Assembly (NCBI GenBank): GCA_029706075.1
Contig: JAINUG010000132.1
Span: 2,366,001 to 2,430,000 of the forward strand
Length of the DNA: 64,000 bases
Source: Aldrovandia affinis
Taxonomy: Eukaryota; Chordata; Actinopteri; Notacanthiformes; Halosauridae
Direction: 5' to 3'
A program made the translations under genes and the position numbers. The notes beneath the pieces were generated by a model that saw only the letters and a program-made list of their open reading frames with translations, was not told the DNA's origin and searched no databases. Shown one piece after another: positions 24,935-38,079 of this stretch. Each line of letters opens with the position of its first letter. The stretch's first letter is position 1.

Positions 24935-25025
24935 CCAATGGGCATAGGGAAAGGAGACAAGAGCTGACCAATGAGAGATCCGTAAGAGCTTATCCAATCA
25001 CCTTAGGGCTGCTATGCTTTAAAAG
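24935..25025 (+). promoter_or_regulatory. H3 promoter
   Basis: Three CCAAT boxes (24935-24939, 24968-24972, 24994-24998) and a TTTAAAAG TATA-like box at 25018-25025, 56 bases before the start codon. Confidence 0.7.
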
Positions 25026-25062
25026 CCTGCGTTAACTAGTACGTTGCATTCTTTGACTGTGA

Positions 25063-25491
<429 letters not shown>

Positions 25492-25524
25492 GATCACTTC
25501 CGAGCGCACCCCGGAAACCACAAA

Positions 25525-25540
25525 GGCTCTTTTAAGAGCC
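25525..25540 (+). terminator. Histone stem-loop of H3
   Basis: GGCTCTTTTAAGAGCC, 34 bases after the stop, followed by a GCAAAAGAGCAAA downstream element. Confidence 0.95.
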
Positions 25541-26267
25541 GCCTCAATAGTTCGCAAAAGAGCAAATCTTCATGTTCCCCCGTCATTTTGCTCAAGATGC
25601 CCTTGTGGTCGTTGCAAGTGATATGTAATTACTTTATGTTAATAACTAAGTCTTTACTCTTTCGTTTTCGTTTCTCTGCCCGGCGTGAATATCGTCTAGT
25701 GGGGAGGGAAGAATTGCAACAGTGTTGCGCAATCGGGCACGTTCCAATAGTTTAAACTAAGGCAACAATCGCAGGATTACAATATATCCACCATTATATT
25801 GACCTGTCCCCAACATTTTTGATCATGTCATTGTGACATTTGAAATTGAACATATTGTTTCGAAAAGTATGCTTTCCCGTCAAGACGTGGATTTAAATGC
25901 TTAACGGTGTACAGAGTTGAATTTTTGTATCTTTATAGACCGCAGGGGACGATTCTAACGTAATTTGCGTAGCTGAAAAAGTTGAGTGAAGGCAGTGGAA
26001 GGAGACGTAGCTAGATTTCAAAAATCCTACCGGCGATAGATACGATAGTTTACGGTAGCCGGCTAGAACAATCTCATTATTTTAAAATCAATGAAATTCT
26101 GTTAGCTGTTATATGAAGTGCTTAATGGCAGCATACAGAATACAAAAAAACCGAAATAAATCAATTATGAATTAGTTATTTCAATGTATTGATGATATCT
26201 CTATAGAGAGTCAATGTTGGTTGGTTATTCACTGTCCCTCAGATTGTGACAGGCCAATACATATTGG
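25541..26267. other. Unassigned spacer after H3
   Basis: No gene recognised up to the hAT element at 26268. Confidence 0.5.
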
Positions 26268-28113
26268 TAGGGACGGCAAGCTCGAAACTTTGAGACAACT
26301 CGAGACATTTAAAACAAGTAAACATTGGCCTCTCCTGGCAGAAGCTGGCATTGCAGCCATTAATGATAAGTGTGTTGGTGACAGGTTTTGCATAACGTTA
26401 GCCGAAACCTCATCGCGGGGATACTTGAATTTGTGTTGATGAGATACTTTATCTGCTCGTGCAGAAAATAGTTTTGCGTCTAAAAAAGCTTCCCATACAA
26501 AATGTATAAGACGAAATACAGATCAATCCATATAACAACACATCTACACATGAATAGCACAAGTTCCAGCACTAGGCCTTATTGCACTTCACTAAAATTG
26601 CACAAATCCATAACAAGGTGGCTCTTGTGGTTGCCTTTAACTAATTTATTGTTGACTCCCTTGTTGGTTCAATATCTGAAGTGAATTCAGTACAAATGAG
26701 TTTTTAAATGTGAACGGGGTATACAGATTTATATTCAGAAACTTTTGTTTTAAAATATTTTTATTTGGTCGTTTGATGCCTCTACCCTCCATAATCTAGG
26801 CTATATCTGTCTCTCACTGTCAAATTCTCTCAAATATAATAATACGTTTATTTATAGAGCACCTTTCCAGCTACGAGCACTCGTGCTTGACAAAAGACAA
26901 TAAAAGCAAAACATGACCATGGATACTAAGTATGCAAATATAAAAAGTAAAACAAGTAAAAAATCGAATATAAAATCATACATTGGGGAAAGCTAATCTG
27001 TACAAATGGGTTTTAAGATTAGATTTAAAAGCTGAGACTGATTCAGCGGATCTAATATAAGAGGGTAGGCTATTGCAGAGTCTAGGAGCAAGCACAGCGA
27101 AGGCACGATCACCCCTTGATTTTAACTTGTGGAACTACCAAAAATCCTTGACCTGTGGACCTAAGTGGCCTTGTTGCGGTATATGGGACCAACAATCCAG
27201 CAATATATAGTGGCGCCAGCTCGTGCAATGACTTATATGTGTACAATACAATTTTAAAATCTATTCTAAATTTCATCGGCAACCAGTGTAAGGAGACCAG
27301 CACTGGAGTGATGTGAGACGTGCGTTTAGTTCTTGTTAAAAGCCTAGCAGCAGAATTCTGAATGATCTGAAGGCGAGCCAGTGACCTGAAAATAAAACAT
27401 TGCAATAATCTAAGCGTGATTAAACAAAAGCATGTATAATTCTCTCTGTATCCTCAAATGACAGAACCGATCATATTTTTGAGCTATTTCTAAGATGGTT
27501 AAAACATGACTGAGCTACTTTTTTGGTGTGCTGTCAAAAACCACACCTAAATTCTTTACTAGACTTGATATTAGCCGTTAATGAGCCCAGGCTTGACTGA
27601 ATTTGTCTGGCGATGGACACGGGGCCAATGACAAGAACCTCAGTTTTGTCAGGGTTCAACTGTAATAACTGGACGTCCAGAAACCTAATGTCAGCAATGC
27701 CGTGGCGACAAGCGCCGTGTTCACGGGTAAAGAATACGCTTGATATAATCTATATAGTTTGTAGTTGGTATAACAGCTAGTAATAAATAAAAAGGGAAAT
27801 TAAGACCATGGATGAGAAAGCACGATGCTAAAAGTGAAACTTGTGAACTGCGCAGGTAGCCGGTAGCTGTGAGATAGATAATATCGCTCTCGCTCAGTAA
27901 TACTCACAAACAGTATCTCTCCCAAACGACAAACTCCCCAAACTCACGCCGTGCATTCAAAGATTTCGAGCTTTCGCTCCATTTTTTAAACCTTTTGACG
28001 TTCGAAACCTCCATCACGTGACTACCGTTTTGAAACGCTGCTCGGAACATCGAATCTGCTAATGCCGAAACGATCGATAGTTTCTAGCTTCGGTGTCGAA
28101 ATTTCCATCCCTA
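26268..28113. mobile_element. hAT-like element interrupted by an L2 LINE
   Basis: Left end TAGGGACGGCAAGCTCGAAAC. Right end, reverse complement, TAGGGATGGAAATTTCGACAC, 16 of 21 positions shared. Flanks CATATTGG and CATATTAT give an imperfect 8-bp target duplication. The interior holds the L2 fragment and no recognisable transposase. Confidence 0.6.
26830..27690 (-). mobile_element. L2-clade LINE fragment
   Basis: Minus-strand reading gives LNPDKTEVLVIGPVSIARQI near 27660 and, further on, LARLQIIQNSAARLLTRTKR and HITPVLVSLHWLPMKFRIDF (27405-27109), the C-terminal part of an L2-type reverse transcriptase protein. Frameshifts separate the pieces, and a non-coding 3' tail runs to about 26830. 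Confidence 0.85.
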
Positions 28114-28267
28114 CATATTATGCTGCTGGTTTACCGAATGTGCTTAAATATACCTTTATGATTGCAGAGTATTTCTCACAATGTAGGAGGAAGTGCATCG
28201 GTCTCTACCTCGGTCTTAGTGACTACAAAAACACATGTATTGATAGTCCAGTGGATTGTCTCTACAT

Positions 28268-28325
28268 CACATTTACATTTGGCATTTAGCAGACGTTATA
28301 AGTCGCTCTGGATAAGAACATGTTA
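28268..28325. mobile_element. Rearranged SINE tail fragment
   Basis: Two tail pieces meet in opposite orientation: GGCATTTAGCAGACG directly followed by AAGTCGCTCTGGATAAG. Probably a fold-back or inverted insertion of a SINE 3' end. Confidence 0.5.
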
Positions 28326-28629
28326 ATGCAATGTGTCTGTTTTTCTGAATCTGTCCCTACTCAAATAAGCATTAAGAACTACTTAGGCGTGGGTACCATT
28401 TCCGCTGCTCTACAATAACGGTCTCTCAGGGCAGCGCAGGATACTAACTGGAACAAAGTTAACCAATAACGTGATATTACAAAGCAAGACCAGTCCAATG
28501 ACAGCTGTGTCGCTCATTGCCGTTGTAGAGATTAATCTAGTTACATGGGTTAAACGCTGGTTACTTTGGCCAAATCAATTTGAGCGAATAGTCATCCTCT
28601 GATAACAGACAGGCATAACAGCGCGTGCA

Positions 28630-28637
28630 TGACGTCA
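28630..28637 (-). promoter_or_regulatory. CRE in mirrored orphan promoter-like block
   Basis: Perfect TGACGTCA (palindromic) in the mirror image of the block around 18884-18891. The flanking GACAACTGTGACG motif is also shared. Confidence 0.45.
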
Positions 28638-28804
28638 CAATAGCGTTGTCCAAAGACAACTGTGACGCGCGCCCTTCTCAGACCACATTGTTGCAAATCA
28701 TTCGAGATCCTATTGGACATTTGGAAGCTTCGCACTCACAATGCTATTACAAAATACACTCGTAAACAAGTACATGGGATTTGCCTCTTGTTGAAAGTGT
28801 GGAT

Positions 28805-28820
28805 GGCTCTTAAAAGAGCC
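28805..28820 (-). terminator. Histone stem-loop of H2B copy 2
   Basis: On the minus strand GGCTCTTTTAAGAGCC, 27 bases after the H2B stop. Confidence 0.95.
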
Positions 28821-28847
28821 TTTGGTTTCAGTTCGTTGTAATAAGAT

Positions 28848-29309
<462 letters not shown>

Positions 29310-29944
29310 TTACCCACCGAAGCAGCACCGATTCTCATTGGAGGATTGGAAGTTGCCAACCCACCATATTATATTCAAATTCTATTGGCTGAATTTCGCG
29401 GGCCGCAGAATCCAAAACGTAACCCGAGGCCCTCTTTTGAACAAAGGATATTTACCGCGCGGCCTTTATATTTTCTTTACTCAGTGTAGTTTTTATTGTC
29501 TAATTAAATTAATGCAATCACCTACATTGTAAGCAAAGGCCATGGCTAAATAATGTTAAAAAACTATTTCAATCTGCCACCGAATCATCCGTTATTTAAA
29601 AACATGTTTTATCAACTTTGACAAAGAATATAGAGCAGTAATGACTAAATATTCAATACATATTTAAGTCACATAGTCATCACTACATGCAATATCAAAA
29701 ACTCCATTCATATACAATGACATATACATCTTACCAGAGCCAAATACAAGCTATGAAAAGAATACAAAATTGAATAAGTAAAATAACTAAAATATCAAAT
29801 GCACTCATCCCAGTTTAATTGGCTCAGTAATTCCCTTTTCTACACCACAGCTGATGTATAAAGTGCGTTCTGGCGCAAAATGGTTGCAGCAATATACTAT
29901 ATACCTCTGCTTACTCCATTTAATAATAAAAATATAAAAAAATT

Positions 29945-30100
29945 ACTAACCTTTTCCTTCCCAGTGTTACAGGTATGGTACGCTGCTGCCTGCAATGATC
30001 TCTTGCGTGACCTATGATTGTTCCTACCATGTATTTATGCACATCTTGTAAGTTGCTCTGGATAAGAGAGTTTGCTAAATGCTTAAAATGTAAATGTAAA
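29945..30100 (+). mobile_element. SINE family B
   Basis: Begins TTCCCAGTGTTACAGGTATG and ends with the tail hairpin CTCTGGATAAGAG and ATGTAAATG repeats. Relatives at 34545-34760 and 63815-64000. No clear tRNA-like head. Confidence 0.7.
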
Positions 30101-30109
30101 TGTACAGTG

Positions 30110-30920
30110 CAGCAGCAGTAGATATCTGCACAGAGGCACCAGTGCTGTTGATGACGCTGAGGAAGCATCATTTATTTGAAATAGGAAGATTCCTCCTCAA
30201 AGTGCTTGGTGCCTTGAAGCCTGCACATGCTATTCTACAGGCTCATTCTGTTGACCTGTGCCATGCTGGGGAAGTAGTTAGTGCATCTATACGGCTCTGA
30301 GGGAGATGAGAGATGATGACTCATTGACTCATTTTGAGATAGACAACCCTACTCAGCAGCTAAAAGAAACAGGCAGTGTTGTTCTATCCACTGTAGGCCA
30401 CACCAACACCTCTAAAACTCCTAGCCAGTCTCTGAAGAGAGCTCTTCACAATATTCTGGACAGATCCATTGTGGAGATCCAGAGTTCTCCAGAGGCAATC
30501 TTGATCTCATGAAGGCAGTGAATTGCCTTCTTCCTAAATCTGCCTCCTTTCTAGATGTTGCCTTGTTGAGTCCCCTCCAGAAGCTGGCAGGTCCTGCCTG
30601 CAGTGACAGCCTTTATAATGAAATTTGTGTTGCAAAAGTCATGTTGGAAAATAAGTTTACCTCTGCTGTTGCAGACCTCTCCACCATTTGCAAACACCTG
30701 CAAGAGTTTAAGGAAGCCTTTCCTGAGCTCCATCTTCTCTATGTAACTACACTTGTGATTGGAGCATCATCTGCAGCCTGCGAGAGCTCTTTCTCCACTT
30801 TGTCCCGTGTCCTAACCCCCTTCTGTTGCACAATGTTACATGAGAGAAAGAGACACTTGGTGATTCTGGCTCATGAGAAGGCCATAACAACTGGGCTAGA
30901 TATGGATGAATTTGTTTAGG
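30110..30920 (+). pseudogene. Degenerate hAT transposase, C-terminal half
   Basis: Successive frames read LKPAHAILQAHSVDLCHAGE (about 30220), LQKLAGPACSDSLYNEICVA (about 30570) and CESSFSTLSRV near the C-terminus, ending at the stop 30917-30919. The last part is the hAT dimerisation region. Stops between frames show it is dead. Its C-terminal half is the inverted partner of 15745-16080. Confidence 0.85.
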
Positions 30921-31059
30921 GGTTTTGCACACAGAGACAGAAGACTGATGCTGTAATGGGCTACTGATGCTTTAGATAGACTGAGCCATGAAATGTGTAT
31001 AATATGAAAAGATTTTATGTCACAGAACTCGTATGGAAACTGAAAATAAAAACACTTTA

Positions 31060-31370
31060 ATTGTTTGTGGTCACGTCTTCATAAATGCTTAACATAATTT
31101 CTGAACTATTCAACCACTGTCTCAAATTTTAACACAAGTCAAAACTTCCTGTTATTATTTTGTTCTGGTCCACACATCAAGAACTGTGACTGGCAGCGAC
31201 GAGTTTGTCCGACGGATATTCACTATGTAGCTGTGGCGGACGGTCGTGAGAATTGGGTGTCCCAAAATCAATTGTTTGTGCACTCACTCCCAGTGTGAGC
31301 CATTTGGGATTCAGTCGTCCTTTTAAAGCCCTCTTTCCCCATCTAGTGGAAATCACGGAGAAGTCACTAA
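31060..31370. repeat. Dispersed repeat, inverted copy
   Basis: Inverted copy of 15330-15600 and 19680-19990. Sits between the hAT remnant and H2B copy 3. Confidence 0.7.
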
Positions 31371-31988
31371 ATCTTAAAGATTATCATGAATGCATGCATT
31401 CAATAGAGCCCACGACAACGATGCAGTTTTACATTCATACAAAGCACCATAAAGCAAGCTAATAAATAAACTGAAATATACTCAAAACGGTACCTTAATA
31501 TCAAAGTCTAAACCTAGATGCAAATACTGATAGTTATACAGATGAGAAAGTTAGACGTATAAATAACCATACGTGTATAAATGAAACAATAAACAACCAA
31601 TGTTGTGGTGGTGGTGTTTTCAACCTTTGTACAATATGTGAAAATGATGTGTCAGATCCAGAGAAAATACTTCAAAGATATATATAACCAAGTATTACTT
31701 CAGTTACTTTAGCCATACATTTCATAAAAGTAGAGTTTCAAGTTCCTGTAAGGGATGCCACAGGAGGCTTACATGCACCCATGGAGTATGGAATAACACT
31801 CTTTTAAACTCTGGAAAACATTGATATATATATATATAAAATATTCATTCACAAATGCTGTAGTCCATGATAGGCGACATAAGTACAAGTATAAAGGTCC
31901 TGCAAAGTAAAATCAAAACCCTGGCATTGGTTCGAGTTTCCTCGCGTAAACAAGTACATGGGATTTGCCTCTTGTTGAAAGTGTGGAT

Positions 31989-32004
31989 GGCTCTAAAAAG
32001 AGCC
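31989..32004 (-). terminator. Variant histone stem-loop of H2B copy 3
   Basis: Minus strand GGCTCTTTTTAGAGCC. The stem is perfect but the fourth loop base is U (UUUU), where all other stem-loops here have UUUA. It is 27 bases after the stop. Confidence 0.9.
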
Positions 32005-32031
32005 TTTGATTTCGGTTTGTTGTAATAAGAT

Positions 32032-32493
<462 letters not shown>

Positions 32494-32689
32494 TTACCCA
32501 CCGAAGCAGCTCCGATTCTCATTGGAGGATTGGAAGTTGCCAACCCACCATATTATATTCACATTCTATTGGCTGAATTTCGCGGGCCGCAGAATCCAAA
32601 AAGTACCCACGGCCCTCTTTAACATAATACAAATACATACCGTGCGGCCCTTATATTTTGATTAAATAAATGCAATCACCTACTTTGTA

Positions 32690-34110
32690 AGCAAAGGCCA
32701 TGGCTAAATAAGAAATAAAAAAAACATTCAATCTTCCACCGAATCATCCGTTATTGAGAACACGTTTTATTAACTTTTACGAAGGGTATAGAGCAGCAAT
32801 TACAAAATTGAGCCATGAAATGTGTATAATATGAACAAAAAAAAGAAACAAAAAAACACAAAACACAAAAAAAACCTGTTGTAAGATAATTCGTCGTGCA
32901 ATGTCCTAATAGGGGGGTGATGACAAGTAAAGGTATCAGAAGGAAAATAAACTTGAAAACGTGTAACATGAGCAAAACACTATGTACGATTCCATGTAAC
33001 ATTAGATAATAATTAAATATTTTATTTAATTAAAATGGAGGAGGGTGTAGCCCTTAGAGGTCTTGGGCTATTTTGCTCGTTGTCGAGGACAAAAGACGGG
33101 TCGTCAATTTCGTCGTCACACTCTCGATGTCAGACTCCTTACCAATAATTTATTCAAGTTCGTCATCCTCGACGTACAAAAGCAAGGTTTGTGGTACATT
33201 TAGCATTCGCCTCACACGAGGCTCAACTCGCCTCATTTCTCCTCCACAAAAACTCCAACTCCAACTCCAACTCCAACTCCAACTCCAAAAACTAGCTAGG
33301 CAGTTTTTTCCGTTTCATAATATGACAAAAAACGCCGAAGATATTCAAACAAATGCGACGCCTGCCTCACATACTGTATGCGCTTTTACGCACGCGTAAA
33401 TATAATTTTTATATAAAATTAAAATGATAATATCTCCGTTTGTACTTGGTCTTTCAACGTCATTCAAAAAAATAGCATGGGGTTTCAAGCCAGCACTTTC
33501 GAGTGAAGTTGACGGCAATGCTCAAAGTGACTTCGTTTTAAAGCTACGGCGTCTTAAACCAGTTACTGATTTGATAACGCCGGCGTGATCGGCGACTCCT
33601 AAGGGTTCAAATTGAAAAGAAAATTATAAGCCAATTACAGTATAGCTTCACATGTAAATATAAAATAGCACTGTTAGTACACTGGGAAACTATGAGGGTG
33701 AGTTATGATAAGCTTATATATTAATTACTATGGCTTTAGATAAAAGAGTAAAAGAACACTCATATTAACACTAGTAGTTGGTGACCAACCAACATCTCCT
33801 ACTGCCCCCCCAATCAAAGCAGTCTAGAACTGGACCTGATGGACCACTGAATATTTGGCTACTTCCTGTGAACATATTCTAGTATTAAACCATTTGAATG
33901 CTATTGTGACACAACCCAGATGATGCAGCCAGGCACATTTTGGCCTGGCGGAACCCACAGATCTTAAATAATTCTTAAAGACCGTTTCTATTGGTTGGTT
34001 GTACATAGTTATAATGTCCTGTTAGACTCGCATTTGTTAAAGGATGTTAAAGGACCTCCCCCAAGCTTTAAAAAGTATTTCTTATGGGTTGTCCTGGATC
34101 CCCAAATATA
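32690..34110. other. Unassigned AT-rich spacer
   Basis: No gene recognised. A hexamer tract (CAACTC)n lies at about 33245-33290, next to a short Asp/Glu-rich reading on the minus strand (33060-33130) that could be a transposase relic; I could not assign it. Absent from the left arm. Confidence 0.5.
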
Positions 34111-34117
34111 TTTTATT

Positions 34118-34250
<133 letters not shown>

Positions 34251-34283
34251 CAGTGTCAGGTTGGTTCTGTCTCTCTCCTGCAG

Positions 34284-34419
34284 ATGGAGAGTTTTGGGCT
34301 CAATGTGCACCTGGCCAGGGTTCTCCTGCTGGGCTATGTTTGTGTGGTTCCACTTCAAAGCCAGGCGCCGGGTCAGGTGGACCGCCTGGCTCTGAGACAG
34401 GTTGACTCCTCAGAGTTAA
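34284..34419 (+). pseudogene. Isolated signal-peptide exon of a secreted protein
   Basis: Acceptor CTCTCTCCTGCAG precedes ATG. 45 codons read MESFGLNVHLARVLLLGYVC and on to a Gln-Ala-Pro cleavage-like site, a good signal peptide, then a short Leu/Asp-rich mature start. A possible donor GTAATA follows at 34420. No other exon of such a gene is seen in the following 10 kb, so it may be a captured gene fragment. Protein family not recognised. Confidence 0.4.
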
Positions 34420-34544
34420 GTAATATAACTTATCTCCAATCTCTTTGTAATAATAATCTATTATTTATCATAACCATGTCTTCACTGCAATTCTGAACAT
34501 CTAGCTAATTGTCACCACTGCCTATTTGTCCACCACTATATACC

Positions 34545-34760
34545 CCTGCCTACTCCATTTAATTATTTAAAAAAATATATATATTACTAACCTTTTCCTT
34601 CCCAGTGTTACAGGTATGGTAGGCAGCTGCCTGCAATGATGTCTATCGCTGTATTACTGCGCTAACTATGATTGTTCCTATCATGTATTAATGCACATCT
34701 TGTAAGTCGCTCTGGATAAGAGCCTCTGCCAAATGCTTAAAATGTAAATGCAATTCAAAT
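34545..34760 (+). mobile_element. SINE family B
   Basis: Contains CCCAGTGTTACAGGTATGGT and the tail GTCGCTCTGGATAAGAGCC. Confidence 0.75.
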
Positions 34761-35164
34761 GCAATTTAATATTTTAATTACAATGCACAAAAGTAATATA
34801 ATCCTTTGTGCAACACTACCACATTAGACACAACTAAAATGAGTCACCTGCTGATGGGTGAAGCGTAAGAACACTTGGTCAAAATAACAGGTTCAGGAAC
34901 TTCTCAAACTCTGTTTGTAGCCCACCGACCACCACCAGTCACCGTTTCTGCACTGATCAAACAGACCTAATTGTTGTGAGTCTGTGAATTTGGGATTTTG
35001 ATAAGTGCAGTACCCTACCTGATAAATCCGGATGATGAGAGGATACAAATACATGAGAGGTATATCATATAAATGGTATTTACCATTATGTAGAAGACAG
35101 AGTAGCCTACATTAGACTTCAGTGACAAGACAAATTACAATACATTGAACATCGCAAGGTTTTT

Positions 35165-35665
35165 TTGAGAAACACGTAGTAAACACGTATTCTTATTATG
35201 ATACACGTACGGTTTTATGATATGTGTGTTAAATAAATACACGCATTATGTTACACGTATGTTTTATGATACGTGTATCGATACACGTTTTTTTATGGTT
35301 CTGTGGTTACTGTGGTTCTGTGGTTTTGTGGTTCTCTGTGGCTCAGTTGGTGGAGCACGGCGTGGAGCACGGCGTTGGCAACGCTTGGGTTGTGGGTTCA
35401 ATCCCCACTGGGGCCACATATACTGAAAATGTATGCATTCACTACTGTAAATCGCTTTGGATGAAAGCGTCTGATAAATGGCGTATATATATATATTTTA
35501 TGACGCTACCACACACATTTTTTAGGCATGTTCTGTTCAGAAAAGGGCATACGCGTATCCAAATCTGCTATCTGATTGGATCATACGGATGTATGACGAC
35601 ATAAAAAAACGACACGTATCATAAAACAATACGTGTGTCATAATCAGAAACGTGTATGGATTATG
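35165..35665. mobile_element. ACGTAT-rich inverted-repeat element with nested SINE
   Basis: Terminal inverted repeats of about 34-50 bases: the left begins near 35195 (ATTATGATACACGTACGG) and the right, at 35611-35646, matches it in reverse complement at about 29 of 34 positions. Multiple internal copies of ACACGTAT. A family C SINE lies inside. No transposase. Confidence 0.6.
35335..35485 (+). mobile_element. SINE family C, nested
   Basis: tRNA-like A box TGGCTCAGTTGGTGG and B box GGGTTCAATCCCC, with a 12-base duplication GTGGAGCACGGC in between, and tail TCGCTTTGGATGAAAGCG. Confidence 0.85.
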
Positions 35666-35929
35666 AGCTGTCTGGCGTTCGATACTTGGGAGGGGGAACG
35701 TCACGTCACGTTATTCGAAATGCGTTGGGCGTCCCATGCGTAGTATAATATTAGATAAATTATTATTAAAAAACAGTTTTTTTTAAACAATGGTGACGGA
35801 TACCAACCATGCTGTGTTCCGCACGATGAGGACTTTAAGATCATGGGGTTGATCACACCCTCTCTCACCTCCGGTACCCTTTTCCCGGAAGCGGAACAGA
35901 AAGTATAGTTTCATTTACGTTTAGCGACA

Positions 35930-36015
35930 TTTGTAGGCATTTAGCAGACGGTCTTATCCAGAGCGACTTACACAGTTTCGATTTACACTATTTACACAGC
36001 GATTTACACAGTTTA
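35930..36015 (-). mobile_element. SINE tail fragment
   Basis: GGCATTTAGCAGACGGTCTT followed by ATCCAGAGCGACTTACACAG, in the region where arm-2 homology to arm 1 begins. Not seen at the matching site in arm 1. Confidence 0.65.
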
Positions 36016-36289
36016 TTCTGCCTGCACTACTAGTTTAACACTCGTTCCAGTTTGATCAGGTGCCCCGTTCCTCGCTATTGCCGGTGTTCTCGTTCGCGAC
36101 GCGGGCATAAACTGGTGCATCAGTGGACAGTAATTACCTACTGGAGTGGGGGAACCCCGCATAAATCAACAGGTGACGTATCTCTGGTTTGTAGGATAAT
36201 GTTGCCAATGTAGCGCAAAACGTTTCGTTGTGATAATCTAAATCCGAAGTGAATGAAGTTTCTTTGCATACTATTTTACCTTTACTTGT

Positions 36290-38079
36290 TTATAGTGCCT
36301 TTGTTACGAGGACACCGAAAGCGGCGAGAATTTAAGAAAGTTAACAAATTAATAAGTGAAATGTATGCGTCATGAATTGTCACGCGATTGTGGCGCAGCA
36401 TTTTCGACAACTGTTGCGAGTACTAAACCAAGCTTGTAAAGCGCAGAGATCGACAAGAGTGTGAACGGGGAATAGAAAAGGGCGAATGGTTTTATACAAA
36501 TGTAGTAGAGTTAGGGACTTGAGTCTTTAGCTCAGCGAGCTTAATCGCTCTCTTGTCGCGTCGAGATTGTGGTTGGAATCAGATCTCAGCCAGGGCCAGA
36601 TAGACTGAGTGATCCGAAGCCACATTTAATACTTCTTAAAAACAACACATTTCGAGTCAGATGTATTGGGTTTTATTGTATGCAATGCGAAATCACCTAC
36701 AAGAAAACCGGGCTGTTCGCGAAAGCAGCTCTGGCCTCCCTTCCCTGCGTAAAACTTTTTAACATGTCATAGCTCCGCCTGCCTTGGAGCTTGACGTCAT
36801 AACTCCGCCTGCCTTGGAGCTTGACGTCATAACCACTCCCACTTAGCTCAATCCCTCCCCATGACCTCGTGGCGTTCCATCCTGCCGAGACAACTTTTAA
36901 TTTTCCTTTGTTCATACTTTCATAATTTAATTAAAAGATTAATGAAAAGGGATAACCAGACATAAACAGACGTAAACAGACACTTCAGCAGACCCAACTG
37001 TGTACTATGTATTTACTTGTATTGCGTAGTTTAGTAAAAGTTTTATTTGATACGGGGTTACATCATTGCCCACGACTTATGTCTATAACATAGTATGCTC
37101 ACTGCGCAGCCTAAGAATGCTGGCAGTAAACTTGCGGGATTTGTAGTACAAAGTTAGAAGTCTAAAGCATGGTGGGATTCGTTTGCCTAATTGTTAGCTC
37201 ACGTCCTCTCACCCCTCGTGCTGCGGAGCTCAAACTGGGCTCATAAATCTCAATGACAGGTGGCCCAGGCTCCAGGTCTTTAGCAGTCCCATCTGGTGGG
37301 GTGAGGACCCTGATTGGTTAGGCTGTGAGAGTGGTACCTGGTCTGGCTTCAGGTCCTGGAGTTCACATTCTTCCCCTACACATGACCATTACTTTGTTGG
37401 ACTGGAATAGTTTATTGCTGCGCTAATGGACCCTTGGATCACCAATTCAGATTTACGTTTGGTCCCATCTCTGTGTCCATTGTATTGAGGTGTGTGATCT
37501 GCACAGCCTGCTCTATTTCAAGTCCTCAGTGTGCCTCGTATGTAGGCAATATTTATGTTTTGCCTGACACTCCAACACTATACTGATAGTGGTTATGTTT
37601 ATGTGTAACGTGGGCTGCGGCTGGCCCCGGTTAGCAAACCGTGCAGGAATTTGGCCATGTGCAGACACTAGGCCACACAAATTGACCCACCAGAAACACA
37701 GGGACAGGGCATGGGCTCAAACTTATAAAAAAATCTCCCACAAGATCCCTCGGTTCGAAAGTCGCTGCGGGCAGAACCAACACCGTCACACAAACATGTT
37801 AAAATAAAGCAAGTTAAATTGCATATTATTTTACTTTTACTTGTTTACAGTGCCTTTGTTACGAGGACGCCGAAAGCGTTTTTTATAAGTTCACAAATTA
37901 ATAAGTTACTGGTATCGTCACCTAATGGAAAGTGAAAGTGAAATGTTTGGGTCATGAATTGTCACGTGACTGGCGCAGAATTTGTATTTATTTTTTATTG
38001 CAAATTATCTCCACAAATCGTGTTCAATTTTCAGCAGCTGTTGCGAGTACTAAATCAAGCTTGTAAAGCGCAGACTGTA
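36290..38079 (+). promoter_or_regulatory. casp10 promoter-side tandem repeat, arm 2 (units 1-2)
   Basis: Units at about 36290-36490 and 37810-38079 share GTCATGAATTGTCACG and TGTTGCGAGTACTAAA with arm 1. A tRNA-like A box (TAGCTCAGCGAGC) at about 36528 and its B box (GGTTCGAAAGTC) at about 37751 are split by a 1.2-kb insertion (about 36565-37742), judged by the unsplit copy at 43070-43130. The insertion holds a tandem 30-mer with two TGACGTCA sites at 36780-36830. Confidence 0.55.
37928..37943 (+). promoter_or_regulatory. ISRE / IRF element, arm 2 distal
   Basis: GAAAGTGAAAGTGAAA, identical to the arm-1 element, now pushed 6 kb from casp10 by later transposon insertions. Confidence 0.65.

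Noticed and set aside
36528-37762. tRNA-like A and B boxes
   Set aside because: No cloverleaf can be formed, and the boxes are split by an insertion. Similar heads at 35335, 52425, 58638 and 61550 belong to SINEs. No genuine tRNA gene was found.
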